Notes: a model not told the origin generated them from the letters alone. A DNA stretch of 64,000 bases from Caballeronia sordidicola (GCF_000729995.1 NZ_JNFG01000013.1:62001-126000); one strand, 5' to 3'; positions 35,110 through 45,538 are shown, counted from the stretch's first letter. Program-made: numbers and translations.

Positions 35110-37044
35110 CTATTTGCGGGCGCCTCGCAGCGTCGCGACTAGCTGTTGCAAATGCTCCGGCGTGGCATCGGCTGGCTCAATTGGCTCACCGACCGCGAGC
35201 GTCAGGCGGCTCATCACCCCGCGATGAATCGGGCGCGGCCAGCGGTTGTCGTCGTGACGTGAAAAAACGCTGCCCCACAAGCCGCGTAAGGCGATGGGCA
35301 CGACCGGCGCGGAATGGCGCTTGAGAATTTCACTGATGCCATGGCGGAACGGGTTCATATCGCCGGTCCGGGTGAGCTTGCCTTCCGGGAAAATGCACAC
35401 CAGATCGCCGTCGGCGAGCGCGCGGCCGCAGGCATCGTAGGCTTTCTCCAGTAGTTTCGCGTCCTCGTGAGCCGGCGCGATCGGAATAGCCTTGACGTGA
35501 CGGAACAGCCAGCCGACCAGCGGCGAGCGGAAAATCCGGTGATCCATCACGAAGCGGATCGGACGCGGACTTTCCGACATGATCACGATGGCATCGACAA
35601 AACTCACGTGATTGCACACCAGCACGGCGCCCCCGTGCTCGGGAATGCGCTCGGCGTTCACAAGCCTGATCCGGTAGAACGTGTGCACGAGAATCCACGC
35701 GAGAAAACGCAGCAGGAACTCAGGTACAAGCGAATAGATATACGCAGCCACCACGATATTCAGCAACGCGGTGGTGAGAAACAGCCCGGGAATGCCAACA
35801 CCCGCCGACGTCAGCCCGACCGCCAGCAATGCTGACACGATCATGAAAAACGAGTTCAGGATGTTGTTCGCGGCGATGATGCGGGCGCGGTGCGTCGGCT
35901 GGCTGCGCGACTGGATCAGCGCGTAAAGCGGTACGCTGTAGAGACCGCCGAACATGGCGAGCAGGAACAGGTCGGCCAGGATGCGCCAATGCACGCCCAT
36001 TTGAAGAAATTCGCCGACGCCCATCAGATGGCCGGCCGGCGCGATTTTGTGACTGGCAAAAAACAGGTCGATGGCAAAAACACTGATGCCGATGGACCCG
36101 AGCGGCACGAGTCCGATCTCGACGCGACGTTTCGAGAGCTTTTCACACATCAGCGACCCGATGCCGATGCCGATCGAGAACGTACCGAGCAGCACGGTCA
36201 CCACATCCGGATTCGCCGACAGGACGTCCTTCGCGAAGTTGAAAAACGACGTGAGAAACGTCGCGCCGACGAACCAAAGCCACGAGATTCCGAGCAGGCT
36301 CAGGAACACGGTCCGATCCTGGCGCGCGAGCGCGAGGTTGCGCCACGTCTCACTGAACGGGTTCCAGTTGATCTTCAGATCTGGCTGCAGAGCCGCTGTT
36401 TTCGGCACGAAACCCGACGCAACGCGCCCGATCAGCGCAACCGTCAGGCAGCACGCCGCGAGCAACACGGCGCCGTGCTCGGTTAGCCCGGCCGCCGCAC
36501 CGCCGATGATCGTCCCGATCAAAATGGCCACGAACGTCCCCATTTCGACGAGCCCGTTGCCGCCAACCAGTTCTGAAGGCTGGAGATGCTGTGGCAAATA
36601 CGCGTATTTCACCGGTCCGAACACGGTCGAATGGACACCCATGAGGAACGTGCAGGCGTAAAGCAGCGGCGCGCTGTGCAACATAAAACCCGCGCCGCCG
36701 ATCAGCATCACCGCGATTTCGAAGGTTTTTACGAAGCGCGTGAGCGTGGCTTTGTCGTACTTATCGGCGACCTGGCCTGATGTGGCGGAAAAAAGCACGA
36801 AAGGGATGATGAAGATGGCGGAGATCAGGAAAGCAGCGGTCTTCGGATCGACACCCGAAAAGCGTGCAGCCTGAAACGTGACCAGCGACGTGAAGCCGAC
36901 CTTGAAGACGTTGTCGTTGAGCGCGCCGAGAAATTGCGTCCAGAAGAACGGAGCAAAACGACGTTCGCGCAACAGGCGAAACTGACCGTCGCCATGCTGG
37001 GCGCCAGCCTTTTTCGTGCGGGTCGATGCGGATGTTTCGCTCAT
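35110..37044 (-). CDS. MFS transporter fused to a PlsC-type acyltransferase
   Basis: 644 residues. The first ~430 form an LplT-like MFS domain (FWTQFLGALNDNVFKVGF, ISAIFIIPFVLFSATSGQ). A 1-acylglycerol-phosphate acyltransferase domain follows, with the catalytic NHVSFVD motif beginning at Asn478 and FPEGKLTR further on. E. coli splits the job differently: LplT imports lysophospholipids and Aas carries the acyltransferase plus an acyl-ACP synthetase. Here transporter and acyltransferase are joined and no synthetase domain is present. A role in lysophospholipid uptake and re-acylation at the inner membrane is inferred. Confidence 0.9.
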   Translation of the reverse strand: MSETSASTRTKKAGAQHGDGQFRLLRERRFAPFFWTQFLGALNDNVFKVGFTSLVTFQAARFSGVDPKTAAFLISAIFIIPFVLFSATSGQVADKYDKATLTRFVKTFEIAVMLIGGAGFMLHSAPLLYACTFLMGVHSTVFGPVKYAYLPQHLQPSELVGGNGLVEMGTFVAILIGTIIGGAAAGLTEHGAVLLAACCLTVALIGRVASGFVPKTAALQPDLKINWNPFSETWRNLALARQDRTVFLSLLGISWLWFVGATFLTSFFNFAKDVLSANPDVVTVLLGTFSIGIGIGSLMCEKLSKRRVEIGLVPLGSIGISVFAIDLFFASHKIAPAGHLMGVGEFLQMGVHWRILADLFLLAMFGGLYSVPLYALIQSRSQPTHRARIIAANNILNSFFMIVSALLAVGLTSAGVGIPGLFLTTALLNIVVAAYIYSLVPEFLLRFLAWILVHTFYRIRLVNAERIPEHGGAVLVCNHVSFVDAIVIMSESPRPIRFVMDHRIFRSPLVGWLFRHVKAIPIAPAHEDAKLLEKAYDACGRALADGDLVCIFPEGKLTRTGDMNPFRHGISEILKRHSAPVVPIALRGLWGSVFSRHDDNRWPRPIHRGVMSRLTLAVGEPIEPADATPEHLQQLVATLRGARK

Positions 37045-37091
37045 GGATTATTGGCGTTGGTGGCTGAGAGAGGGTTGTTCTATTGAACAGG

Positions 37092-37126
37092 CGAAAAAAA
37101 TGCGCGCCGCTCGGGCGCGCATTTTG
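37092..37126 (-). terminator. Rho-independent terminator of the CBS-domain gene
   Basis: On the minus strand AAAATGCGCGCC and GGCGCGCATTTT form a strong stem with a short loop, followed by a run of seven T. It lies 66 bases after the stop of the CBS gene and before the MFS-acyltransferase gene. Confidence 0.85.
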
Positions 37127-37191
37127 TGCGTGACATGGTGTGCGCTTCGACCAGGTTATCGCGGAATGGCACTAATCCCACGACGCCTCGA

Positions 37192-37644
37192 TCAACGCGC
37201 TTCTTCTTGCTGCTCCGGCCAGTCGCGGATATAGGCCTTGAGCATCTTGTTCTCGAAACCCTGCTCTTCCACCACGGCCTTGGCCACGTCGTAGAAAGAA
37301 ATCACGCCCATCAAAACGTTCTTTTCCATGACCGGCAGGTAACGAACGTGATGCTCAAGCATCATGCGACGTACCTCGTTCACGTCCGTTTCCGGCGTAC
37401 ACGTGATGGGGTGGTCGTCCATGACCTTGCGGATAGTGGAGGTTCCCACGCTGCCGCCGTTCTCGCTCAGCGTGAGAATAATCTCGCGGAACGTCAGCAT
37501 GCCGGCGAGATCGCCGTATTCGATCACCACCAGTGAACCAATGTCGTGTGACGCCATTGTGTTGATCGCTTCGTGCAGCGGCGTATCGGGTGTTACCGTG
37601 AAGAGCGCGTTGCCCTTGACGTTCAAAATGTCGCTGACTCGCAT
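37192..37644 (-). CDS. CBS domain protein
   Basis: 150 residues from the ATG at 37644, preceded by GAGGAGAC; upstream in-frame codons do not fit. It consists of two CBS motifs and little else (LFTVTPDTPLHEAINTMASH, IGSLVVIEYGDLAGMLTFRE, then HHVRYLPVMEKNVLMGVISF). Such pairs bind adenine nucleotides and regulate partners, but this stand-alone type has no assigned target. It is monocistronic with its own terminator. Confidence 0.92.
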   Translation of the reverse strand: MRVSDILNVKGNALFTVTPDTPLHEAINTMASHDIGSLVVIEYGDLAGMLTFREIILTLSENGGSVGTSTIRKVMDDHPITCTPETDVNEVRRMMLEHHVRYLPVMEKNVLMGVISFYDVAKAVVEEQGFENKMLKAYIRDWPEQQEEAR

Positions 37645-37880
37645 GATTGTCTCCTCGCGAAAAACCTGAATATCTGTCGATCCTAGCGGAAAGACAGTCA
37701 AAAAGAAAGCGCGCAAGAACCCCGTGTTTTGTCTGCAAAAGCACGTCGGGCGGGCTTTTGCACGGGGTCGGCGCATGCCGTGCCTAAGCTGCCCTTGGCG
37801 TGGCATGGAGCTGGGCAGCCCAAAGTGTCAGCGCTGGCGTCTACCCCAAGTTTGCCGGGCCACACCCGATGTTACGATAA

Positions 37881-39236
37881 ATGACTCTTTCCCATGGTAG
37901 CCCGCCCACGATGCCCGCCAACCGCTTCGACACGCTCGTGCTGCATGCCGGTGCAGCACCCGACCCTACCACCGGCGCACGCGCTACGCCGATTTACCAG
38001 ACTACGTCCTTCTCGTTTCGAGACACCGACCACGCCGCTTCGCTCTTCAACATGGAGCGCTCAGGGCACGTCTATTCGCGCATTTCGAACCCGACCGTCG
38101 CCGTATTCGAGGAGCGCGTAGCCGCGCTGGAAGGCGGCGTAGGGGCGATCGGCACGGCCAGCGGACAGGCCGCGCTGCATCTTGCGATCGCCACGCTGAT
38201 GGGCGCAGGGTCGCACGTGGTTGCGTCGAGCGCGCTGTACGGCGGCTCGCACAATCTGCTGCATTACACGATGCGGCGCTTCGGCATAGACACCACCTTC
38301 GTCCCGCCGCACGATGCCGATGCCTGGCGTGCAGCGATCCGGCCCAACACGCGCCTGCTGTTCGGCGAAACGCTCGGAAACCCCGGTCTCGATGTGCTCG
38401 ACATCGGGACGATTGCCGAGATCGCGCATTCGAACCACGTACCGCTACTGGTGGATTCGACCTTCACCACGCCCTATTTGCTGCGTCCGTTTGACCATGG
38501 CGCCGACTTCGTCTACCACTCGGCGACCAAGTTCCTGGGCGGTCACGGCACGACTATTGGCGGCGTGCTGGTGGACGGCGGCACGTTCGACTTCACAGCC
38601 ACCAATCTTTTCCCCGAATTCACCGAACCCTACGATGGGTTTCACGGCATGGTCTTCGCCGAAGAAAGCACCGTCGCGCCGTTCCTGCTGCGCGCTCGTC
38701 GCGAAGGGTTGCGTGACTTCGGCGCGTGCCTGCATCCGCAAGCCGCATGGCAACTCTTGCAAGGCATAGAAACCCTGCCGTTGCGGATGGACCGGCACGT
38801 CGCCAACACCCGCAAAATAGTCGAGTTCCTGCTCGCTCACCCTGCCGTGGAAGGCGTGGCTTATCCGGAACTCGACAGCCATCGCGACTACGCGCTCGCC
38901 AAACGCCTTCTGCCGCGCGGCGCGGGCGCCGTGTTCAGCTTCGACCTGCGTGGCGACGTGGCGGCAGCGAAGCGCTTCATTGAAGCGTTGACGCTGTTCT
39001 CGCATCTCGCGAACGTTGGCGACGCACGCTCGCTTGTCATCCACCCGGCTTCGACCACGCATTTCCGCATGGACGCCGCTGCGCTCGCCGCAGCAGGCAT
39101 TGCACCGGGACGTATCCGGCTGTCGATTGGCCTGGAAGATCCCGACGATCTCATCGACGACCTCAAGCGCGGCCTCAAGGCATCGCAGAAGGCTTCGTCA
39201 AGTGTTGCCCGGAGCAGCGACGGGAGCCGCACATGA
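37881..39236 (+). CDS. O-acetylhomoserine/O-succinylhomoserine sulfhydrylase (MetY/MetZ type)
   Basis: 451 residues of the Cys/Met metabolism PLP family. The PLP lysine is in YHSATKFLGGHGTT, and LHAGAAPDPTTGARATPIYQ opens the protein in the usual way. Such enzymes make homocysteine from an acylhomoserine and sulfide. Either the ATG at 37881 or one at 37911 could be the start; neither has a clear ribosome-binding site. The next gene, an alpha/beta hydrolase, starts in an ATGA overlap. Close relatives (cystathionine gamma-synthase or lyase) cannot be excluded by eye, but length and the opening favour the sulfhydrylase. Confidence 0.85.
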   Translation: MTLSHGSPPTMPANRFDTLVLHAGAAPDPTTGARATPIYQTTSFSFRDTDHAASLFNMERSGHVYSRISNPTVAVFEERVAALEGGVGAIGTASGQAALHLAIATLMGAGSHVVASSALYGGSHNLLHYTMRRFGIDTTFVPPHDADAWRAAIRPNTRLLFGETLGNPGLDVLDIGTIAEIAHSNHVPLLVDSTFTTPYLLRPFDHGADFVYHSATKFLGGHGTTIGGVLVDGGTFDFTATNLFPEFTEPYDGFHGMVFAEESTVAPFLLRARREGLRDFGACLHPQAAWQLLQGIETLPLRMDRHVANTRKIVEFLLAHPAVEGVAYPELDSHRDYALAKRLLPRGAGAVFSFDLRGDVAAAKRFIEALTLFSHLANVGDARSLVIHPASTTHFRMDAAALAAAGIAPGRIRLSIGLEDPDDLIDDLKRGLKASQKASSSVARSSDGSRT

Positions 39237-40054
39237 TGCTTGAAGTCGAGGGCGCATCGGTCTACGCCTACACCGGCGGCCACGGGTTCGAGCCGGACCG
39301 TCCGGTGGCCGTGTTCGTGCATGGCGCCGAGCACGATCACAGCGTCTGGGCATTGCAAACACGCTACTTTGCTCATCACGGCCTGAACGTGCTCGCTATT
39401 GACCTTCCCGGTCACAACCGCAGCGCAGGCCCGGCGCGGCGAAGCATCACAGAGCTCGCGGACTGGCTGGTGGCGTTACTGGACGCCGCCCAAGTCAAAG
39501 AGGCCATGCTGATCGGCCACAGCATGGGCTCGCTGATTGCGCTTGACTGCACCGCACGTTATCCGTCCCGCGTCACCCGTCTTGCGCTGCTCGCCACGGC
39601 CGTTCCGATGACCGTGTCGGACGCGCTTCTTGATGCCGCGCTCAATCGCGAACCCGACGCCATCGACATGGTCAACCAATGGTCGCACTCGTCAATAGCT
39701 GCAAAACCGTCGTGCCCCGCACCGGGCTTCTGGCTGCATGGCGGCAACCAGCGCTTGATGGAGCGCGTCGCCGCGCGCGGCGAGCCCCATCTCTTTCACA
39801 CCGACTTCAGCGCCTGCAACGCCTATGCAGAGGGACTTGAACGGGCTGCTGCGCTACGTTGCCCGGTGCAGGTCATTGCCGGCCGCCTGGATGCCATGAC
39901 GCCGCCCCGCGCCAGCCGGGCGCTGATCGACGCGATGAAGCGAGCAAATGTCCCTGTCGAAACAGTCATGCTGGACGCCGGCCACGCACTGATGAGCGAG
40001 CAACCCGACGCGACCCTCGCCGCGTTATTTGGCTTTGCAACGCGACCGGTTTAG
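39233..40054 (+). CDS. Alpha/beta hydrolase coupled to the sulfhydrylase gene
   Basis: 273 residues. Fold markers: AVFVHGAEHDHSVW, the nucleophile elbow GHSMGS with Ser97, GRLDAMTPP with a likely acid residue, and DAGHALM with the catalytic histidine. It is far too short and different for a homoserine O-acetyltransferase, so it does not obviously feed the preceding enzyme. The 4-base ATGA overlap implies coupled expression. Substrate unknown. Confidence 0.85.
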   Translation: MMLEVEGASVYAYTGGHGFEPDRPVAVFVHGAEHDHSVWALQTRYFAHHGLNVLAIDLPGHNRSAGPARRSITELADWLVALLDAAQVKEAMLIGHSMGSLIALDCTARYPSRVTRLALLATAVPMTVSDALLDAALNREPDAIDMVNQWSHSSIAAKPSCPAPGFWLHGGNQRLMERVAARGEPHLFHTDFSACNAYAEGLERAAALRCPVQVIAGRLDAMTPPRASRALIDAMKRANVPVETVMLDAGHALMSEQPDATLAALFGFATRPV

Positions 40055-40267
40055 GTGACGGATCATTTTGCGGTTCGTGAACTTTAGCTCCAGGACCAAG
40101 CGCATGAACCAAGCTTACCCGCCCTCTCTCCGCTGTGCTATTAGCCGGATGGGAGGGGGTCTCCAGCTGCTTCCGGATCAGAAGTAAACGCAGTTGCGCA
40201 GTCGGCTCAATCGCCGGAGAATGAATCTTGCTGAGCCAATGCTGCAACCTGCTCGAAGGAGACTGTC

Positions 40268-40588
40268 ATGGCCCAAACCGCACACTCCGATCACTTCGCG
40301 AGCTTCGCCGAGTTCTATCCGTATTACCTCGGAGAGCACAGCAACGTGGTGTCGCGCCGGCTGCATTTCATCGGTTCTCTGGGCGTAATTGGCTGCCTGG
40401 CAATGGCTATCGCCACTGGCGACTGGCTCTGGCTTCCGGCTGCCGTCATTTGCGGCTACGGCTTTGCCTGGGTCGGCCATTTCTTCTTTGAGAAAAACCG
40501 CCCGGCCACCTTTCGTCATCCGCTCTACAGCCTGATGAGCGACTGGGTCATGTTCAAGGACATCTGCATCGGCAGGATTTCGCTTTAG
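40268..40588 (+). CDS. DUF962 (Mpo1-like) family membrane protein
   Basis: 106 residues preceded by GAAGGAG. The pattern SFAEFYPYYLGEHSNVVSRR, the hydrophobic segments GVIGCLAMAIATGDWLWL and AAVICGYGFAWVGHF, and FEKNRPATFRHPLYSLMSDW match the short bacterial DUF962 family. Yeast Mpo1, a distant member, is an iron-dependent dioxygenase of 2-hydroxy fatty acids; the conserved His positions (RLHF, GHF, RHP) are present, but activity here is not established. Confidence 0.88.
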   Translation: MAQTAHSDHFASFAEFYPYYLGEHSNVVSRRLHFIGSLGVIGCLAMAIATGDWLWLPAAVICGYGFAWVGHFFFEKNRPATFRHPLYSLMSDWVMFKDICIGRISL

Positions 40589-40623
40589 CGCGCTTCGGGA
40601 CGAAATTCGCAACGCGAGGCACT

Positions 40624-41931
40624 TCAGGCAGTTTGACGCGGCATGGACGTCACCCCTTGCGCCGCACGAGCACCTTCCTGACGAGAAGCCGCCCGTGCCG
40701 CCAGCAGCGTAGCCAGCGTGACCTCAAGTTTCTCGTTGCTCAGCGCATTCATCAATGCGGCACGATCAATGTGCGAGGAATCGAGGCGCAACTGATAATC
40801 CAGTTCATCGCGCTCGATCACGAATAAATCAAAGAGGCGCGACACCGTGATTTGCTGCGGATTGGCGATCAGCACATAACGCGGCACCCGAAGATTCTCC
40901 AGCCTCGCAATCCATTCCAGCGCGTCGAGCTTGCGAACCAGACGCATGGAGGTATCCACGTCGCAACGCAGCATCCGGGCAAGCTCGAGGCCGGTGTAAC
41001 CCGGCAGTCCGGCCTCACGCGCCTCAGCCAAGCGAGCGAGCAATTCGAGGGCATCGAGCAGATCGCTCCCCGGGAAATCGTTTCGATGAAACTGGCCTAT
41101 CCGGATTGCCGGCAACGCCGACGTGAGCATCGCGCCGATCAGCGTGATCATCCAGCACAAGTAGACCCATAGCAGGAACACCGGCAACGCCGCGAACGCG
41201 CCATACACGGCGGTATAAGTTGGAATACGGCGGACGTAATAGCCAAAACCGCGCTTCCCCAGTTCAAACGCGATCGCAGCCACCAGTCCCCCAACCAGCG
41301 CATCGCGCCACTCCACTTTGCAGTTCGGCAGGAACACGTAGAGCATGGAGAACGCCAGCATGGTGAACGGCAGCGTCGCGCTGGCGAGCGCCCACTCGAC
41401 CACCGGCGGCAGGAGATTATGGGAGCCGGCAAATGCGACGGATTGCGCGAACAGGTAGGACGACATCGACAAGCTCACGCCGAACAGAATAGGGCCGAGT
41501 GTGATGATGGCCCAGTAAACCAGGACACGTTGAGCGAACGGCCGCGATTTGCGCACGCGCCAGATCACGTTGAACGCGGACTCGACCGTCATCATGGTCA
41601 TCACCGACGTGACGAACAAGATGATCATGCCGACGGTCGTCAGCCCCTTTGCCTTCGATGCAAACTGGTTCAGGTACTTGAAGATCTGGCTGTTGATCTG
41701 CGACGGCATGAGGTGCGCGGCAAGAAAATCCTGCAGCGACATCTGGAACGAAGCGAAGATGGGAAACGCCGTGAAGAGCGCGAACGCAACCGTCGCAAGC
41801 GGCACGAGCGACAAGACGGTGGTAAATGTCAGGCTGCCGGCCACCTGCGGCACACGATCCTCGCCCGTACGACGTGCAACGAAGGCGGCAAGCCGCTTCG
41901 TTGTGTCGAGATTGATGGGAAACTTCTGCAA
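40624..41931 (-). CDS. YihY/BrkB family inner-membrane protein
   Basis: 435 residues. Residues ~1-290 have the BrkB layout with about six membrane helices (AGSLTFTTVLSLVPLATVAF, VGMIILFVTSVMTMMTVESA, ALPVFLLWVYLCWMITLIGA). The remaining ~140 residues form a cytoplasmic tail that includes a winged-helix-like segment (TGLELARMLRCDVDTSMRLV), seen in many betaproteobacterial members. The family was once annotated as ribonuclease BN in error; its function is unknown. It is convergent with the DUF962 gene. Confidence 0.9.
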   Translation of the reverse strand: MQKFPINLDTTKRLAAFVARRTGEDRVPQVAGSLTFTTVLSLVPLATVAFALFTAFPIFASFQMSLQDFLAAHLMPSQINSQIFKYLNQFASKAKGLTTVGMIILFVTSVMTMMTVESAFNVIWRVRKSRPFAQRVLVYWAIITLGPILFGVSLSMSSYLFAQSVAFAGSHNLLPPVVEWALASATLPFTMLAFSMLYVFLPNCKVEWRDALVGGLVAAIAFELGKRGFGYYVRRIPTYTAVYGAFAALPVFLLWVYLCWMITLIGAMLTSALPAIRIGQFHRNDFPGSDLLDALELLARLAEAREAGLPGYTGLELARMLRCDVDTSMRLVRKLDALEWIARLENLRVPRYVLIANPQQITVSRLFDLFVIERDELDYQLRLDSSHIDRAALMNALSNEKLEVTLATLLAARAASRQEGARAAQGVTSMPRQTA

Positions 41932-41990
41932 GAATCTCTCTCCTTAAAACACTACAACAGATCCGCGACGCGGCTTGAACGGCGGGTTGA

Positions 41991-42668
<678 letters not shown>

Positions 42669-42671
42669 CTG

Positions 42672-43124
42672 ATGACCACTTCGCCCGTTATGGACGCAGC
42701 CGGTACCCACCCTGGCTTTGCACGCGGCGCGCTGTTCAGCCTGATTGGGCTGATTGCGTTGTCGATCGCGTGGGAGCTTTGGCTCGCGCCATTGCGCCCG
42801 GGCGGATCCGCTCTAGCGCTCAAGGCAATCCCGCTGCTGTTCGCGCTGCGCGGCACGTTCCGTCGCGACGTGTACACGCTGCAATGGGCGTCAATGCTCG
42901 TGCTGCTGTACTTTGCCGAAGGCATTGTGCGCGGCATGACCGACGGCGGATTATCAGCACGCCTTGGCTGGCTCGAAGCACTGCTTGCCCTTGTATTCTT
43001 CGTTTGCGCGCTTGGCTTTCTTGCACCGTTCAAACGCGCTGCACGCGCCGCGAAGCGAACGAAGGCTGCGAGCGCTGCAACAGCCTCAGCGCCAGACTCA
43101 ACACCCAACGGCAATCATTTGTAG
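42672..43124 (+). CDS. DUF2069 family inner-membrane protein
   Basis: 150 residues with about four hydrophobic segments (GALFSLIGLIALSIAWELWL, ALKAIPLLFALRG, QWASMLVLLYFAEG, LLALVFFVCALGFL) and a basic, Ala-rich tail. The pattern fits DUF2069, which in many proteobacteria directly follows wrbA, as here. Function unknown. Confidence 0.9.
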   Translation: MTTSPVMDAAGTHPGFARGALFSLIGLIALSIAWELWLAPLRPGGSALALKAIPLLFALRGTFRRDVYTLQWASMLVLLYFAEGIVRGMTDGGLSARLGWLEALLALVFFVCALGFLAPFKRAARAAKRTKAASAATASAPDSTPNGNHL

Positions 43125-43234
43125 CATGGAACAGTTCGCGTGAACGAGACCTATGCCATTAGGCCAGGGTTCGCCCGGCCCGACGTTACGCGATACTGTG
43201 TCAACTGTCGTCCACGCCACTGCTACCCAAACCC

Positions 43235-44701
43235 ATGACCGCATCCGACCGTTCACGTTACTTTGCTGAAGCCTGCGCCGAGGCAATCGGCGCCGCCCAT
43301 GTGCTGACCGACGCCCACGACACCGCGCCGTTTCTCACGGACTGGCGCAAGCGCTATCACGGTCAGACATGCGCCGTGGTCCTTCCCGGCACCACCGAAC
43401 AGGTCGCTAAAGTTGTGCAGCTCGCGCGGGAATTCCGGTTCCCTGTCGTGCCGCAAGGCGGCAACACCGGCCATTCCGGCGGGGCAACGCCAGACGCCAG
43501 CGGCACGCAGGTGGTGATCAGCTTGCGCAGGCTGAACCGGATTCGCGACGTCGATCCGCTGAACAACACCATCACGGTGGAAGCCGGCGTGATCCTCGCC
43601 GATATCCAGGCACGCGCCGAGCAGGAACAGCGGCTCTTTGCGCTGAGCCTCGCCGCCGAGGGCAGTTGCACGATCGGTGGCAATCTTTCAACTAACGCCG
43701 GGGGCACCGCCGTTCTGCGCTACGGCAATACGCGCGAACTGTGCCTCGGGCTTGAAGTGGTGACGCCACAAGGTGAGATCTGGGACGGTTTGCGCGGGCT
43801 GCGCAAAGACAACACCGGCTACGATCTGCGCGACCTGTATATCGGAGCGGAAGGGACGCTCGGCATCATCACTGCCGCGGTGATGAAACTGCATCCGGCG
43901 CCTGTCGCGCGCGTAACGGCGCTTGCGGCGCTGGCCTCACCGCAGACCGCGCTCGATTTCCTTGCCACTGCGCAGCGTTATGCAGGCCCGTTGCTGACCG
44001 GCTTCGAACTGATGTCGGATTTTTCGCTTCATCTCGTGACCACGCATTTCCCGCAGATGCGTTATCCGTTCAGTAAGAAACATGGCCAGACCGTGTTGCT
44101 TGAACTGTCGGATAGCGAGAGCGAGGAGCACGCCCGCGCGCTGTTCGAACGGCTGATGGAACATGCCATTGAGCAAGGCCTGGTTGAGGACGCCGTCGTA
44201 GCGGAGAATTTGTCGCAGTCGAAGGCGTTCTGGAACTTGCGCGAACATATTCCGCTCGCGCAGGCTGCGGAAGGACTCAATATCAAGCACGATATCGCGG
44301 TGCCTATTTCCCGCATCGGGCATTTCATCGAGGCAACCGACGCGCTCATCGCCCAGGCCATTCCCGGCGTGCGCATGGTGACCTTCGGCCATCTTGGCGA
44401 CGGTAATTTGCACTACAACGTGCAGGCGCCGGAAGGAGTCGATCCCGAAAGCTTTCTCGCCGAATTCCAGGCGCCGGTCAATGCGCTAGTGTATGAAAGC
44501 GTGCACGCGCATCGCGGCAGCATCAGCGCGGAGCACGGGTTGGGGCAATTGAAGGTGGCCGACGCAATGCACTACAAGTCACCGGTGGAAATAAGGCTCA
44601 TGCGTGCGCTCAAGACAGCGCTGGACCCCGAGAACCTGATGAATCCGGCCAAGGTCTTGCCTGACGTGCGTGCGCAGGTTGCGCCAAGCGCGTCATCGTA
44701 A
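43235..44701 (+). CDS. FAD-linked oxidoreductase (GlcD/D-lactate or D-2-hydroxyglutarate dehydrogenase type)
   Basis: 488 residues. The FAD-binding PCMH domain has VVPQGGNTGHSGGATPDASG and the family segment GLRKDNTGYDLRDLYIGAEG; the C-terminal FAD-oxidase domain has FGHLGDGNLHYNVQAPEG and SAEHGLGQLK, which carry the metal-binding histidines of D-2-hydroxyacid dehydrogenases. It oxidises a D-2-hydroxyacid; which one is not clear from the sequence. It is followed by a metallophosphoesterase gene 33 bases away. Confidence 0.9.
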   Translation: MTASDRSRYFAEACAEAIGAAHVLTDAHDTAPFLTDWRKRYHGQTCAVVLPGTTEQVAKVVQLAREFRFPVVPQGGNTGHSGGATPDASGTQVVISLRRLNRIRDVDPLNNTITVEAGVILADIQARAEQEQRLFALSLAAEGSCTIGGNLSTNAGGTAVLRYGNTRELCLGLEVVTPQGEIWDGLRGLRKDNTGYDLRDLYIGAEGTLGIITAAVMKLHPAPVARVTALAALASPQTALDFLATAQRYAGPLLTGFELMSDFSLHLVTTHFPQMRYPFSKKHGQTVLLELSDSESEEHARALFERLMEHAIEQGLVEDAVVAENLSQSKAFWNLREHIPLAQAAEGLNIKHDIAVPISRIGHFIEATDALIAQAIPGVRMVTFGHLGDGNLHYNVQAPEGVDPESFLAEFQAPVNALVYESVHAHRGSISAEHGLGQLKVADAMHYKSPVEIRLMRALKTALDPENLMNPAKVLPDVRAQVAPSASS

Positions 44702-44734
44702 GGTGTAAGTAACAGTATTGAGGAGATAAGCGCT

Positions 44735-45538
44735 GTGAAGATTCGCGTTCTGTCCGACCTGCATCTCGAGCACGATGAACCGCTTGCCATTCCCTACGCT
44801 GAGGCCGATCTCGTCGTGCTGGCCGGCGACATCCACAATCATGCGGAGGGTCTGCGCTGGGCGGCGGAAAACTTCGGTTCGCAGGTACCGGTTGTTTATG
44901 TGCCGGGCAATCACGAGTATTACGACGGCGAATTCGGTGCACTCGAAAGCGCCATGCTGGACGCGGGGCGCAGCTTGCCCAATGTGCATTTCCTGAACAA
45001 CACCGCCCTCACCGACCGATACGGCAAATGGCGCGTGCTCGGCACCACGTTATGGACGGATTTCGCGCTGTTCGGAGCAAGCGCTGAGGCGATGGGCGAA
45101 TCCGTGGCAGCGGCCGAGCGTGTGATGCTCGACTTCCGGGGCGTGATCCAGGTTGCATGGCCGGAGCCCGAAGACGAGCCACGCCCGTTTAGCCCCAGCG
45201 ACTCAGTGGCGCTGCACGAGCAGGCTCGGGCGTGGCTGGAAGGTGAATTGGCAAAACCCTTCGACGGCAAGACGATTGTGGTTACCCATCACGCGCCGCT
45301 CAAGCAAAGTTTGGCGGAGAAGTTCGCAACGGACCGGGCATCGGCGGGTTTTGTGAGCGATCTGCCCTCGCTCGTGCGCGCACCGGTTGCGCTGTGGGTT
45401 CATGGCCACACGCATACCGCATTCGACTACGTAGCAGAGGGAACGCGCGTGATCTGTAATCCGCGCGGGTATCGCGACCGGCGCACGGGTGCGCCTGAAA
45501 ATCCGTTGTTCAAATGGGACAAGGTGGTTGAGATCTGA
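44735..45538 (+). CDS. Metallophosphoesterase
   Basis: 267 residues starting with GTG; AGGAGATAA directly upstream supports it. All calcineurin-like metal motifs are present: SDLHLEHDE (Asp8, His10), VLAGDIHNH, VPGNHEYY, VTHHAPL and VHGHTHTAFD. It is a cytoplasmic dinuclear-metal phosphohydrolase; substrate unknown. A terminator follows at 45753-45780. Confidence 0.92.
   Translation: MKIRVLSDLHLEHDEPLAIPYAEADLVVLAGDIHNHAEGLRWAAENFGSQVPVVYVPGNHEYYDGEFGALESAMLDAGRSLPNVHFLNNTALTDRYGKWRVLGTTLWTDFALFGASAEAMGESVAAAERVMLDFRGVIQVAWPEPEDEPRPFSPSDSVALHEQARAWLEGELAKPFDGKTIVVTHHAPLKQSLAEKFATDRASAGFVSDLPSLVRAPVALWVHGHTHTAFDYVAEGTRVICNPRGYRDRRTGAPENPLFKWDKVVEI

Noticed and set aside
37807..37880. A SAM-responsive riboswitch upstream of the sulfhydrylase gene
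   Set aside because: I saw no conserved SAM-aptamer core or clear hairpin; only 74 bases separate it from the earliest part of the CBS frame.
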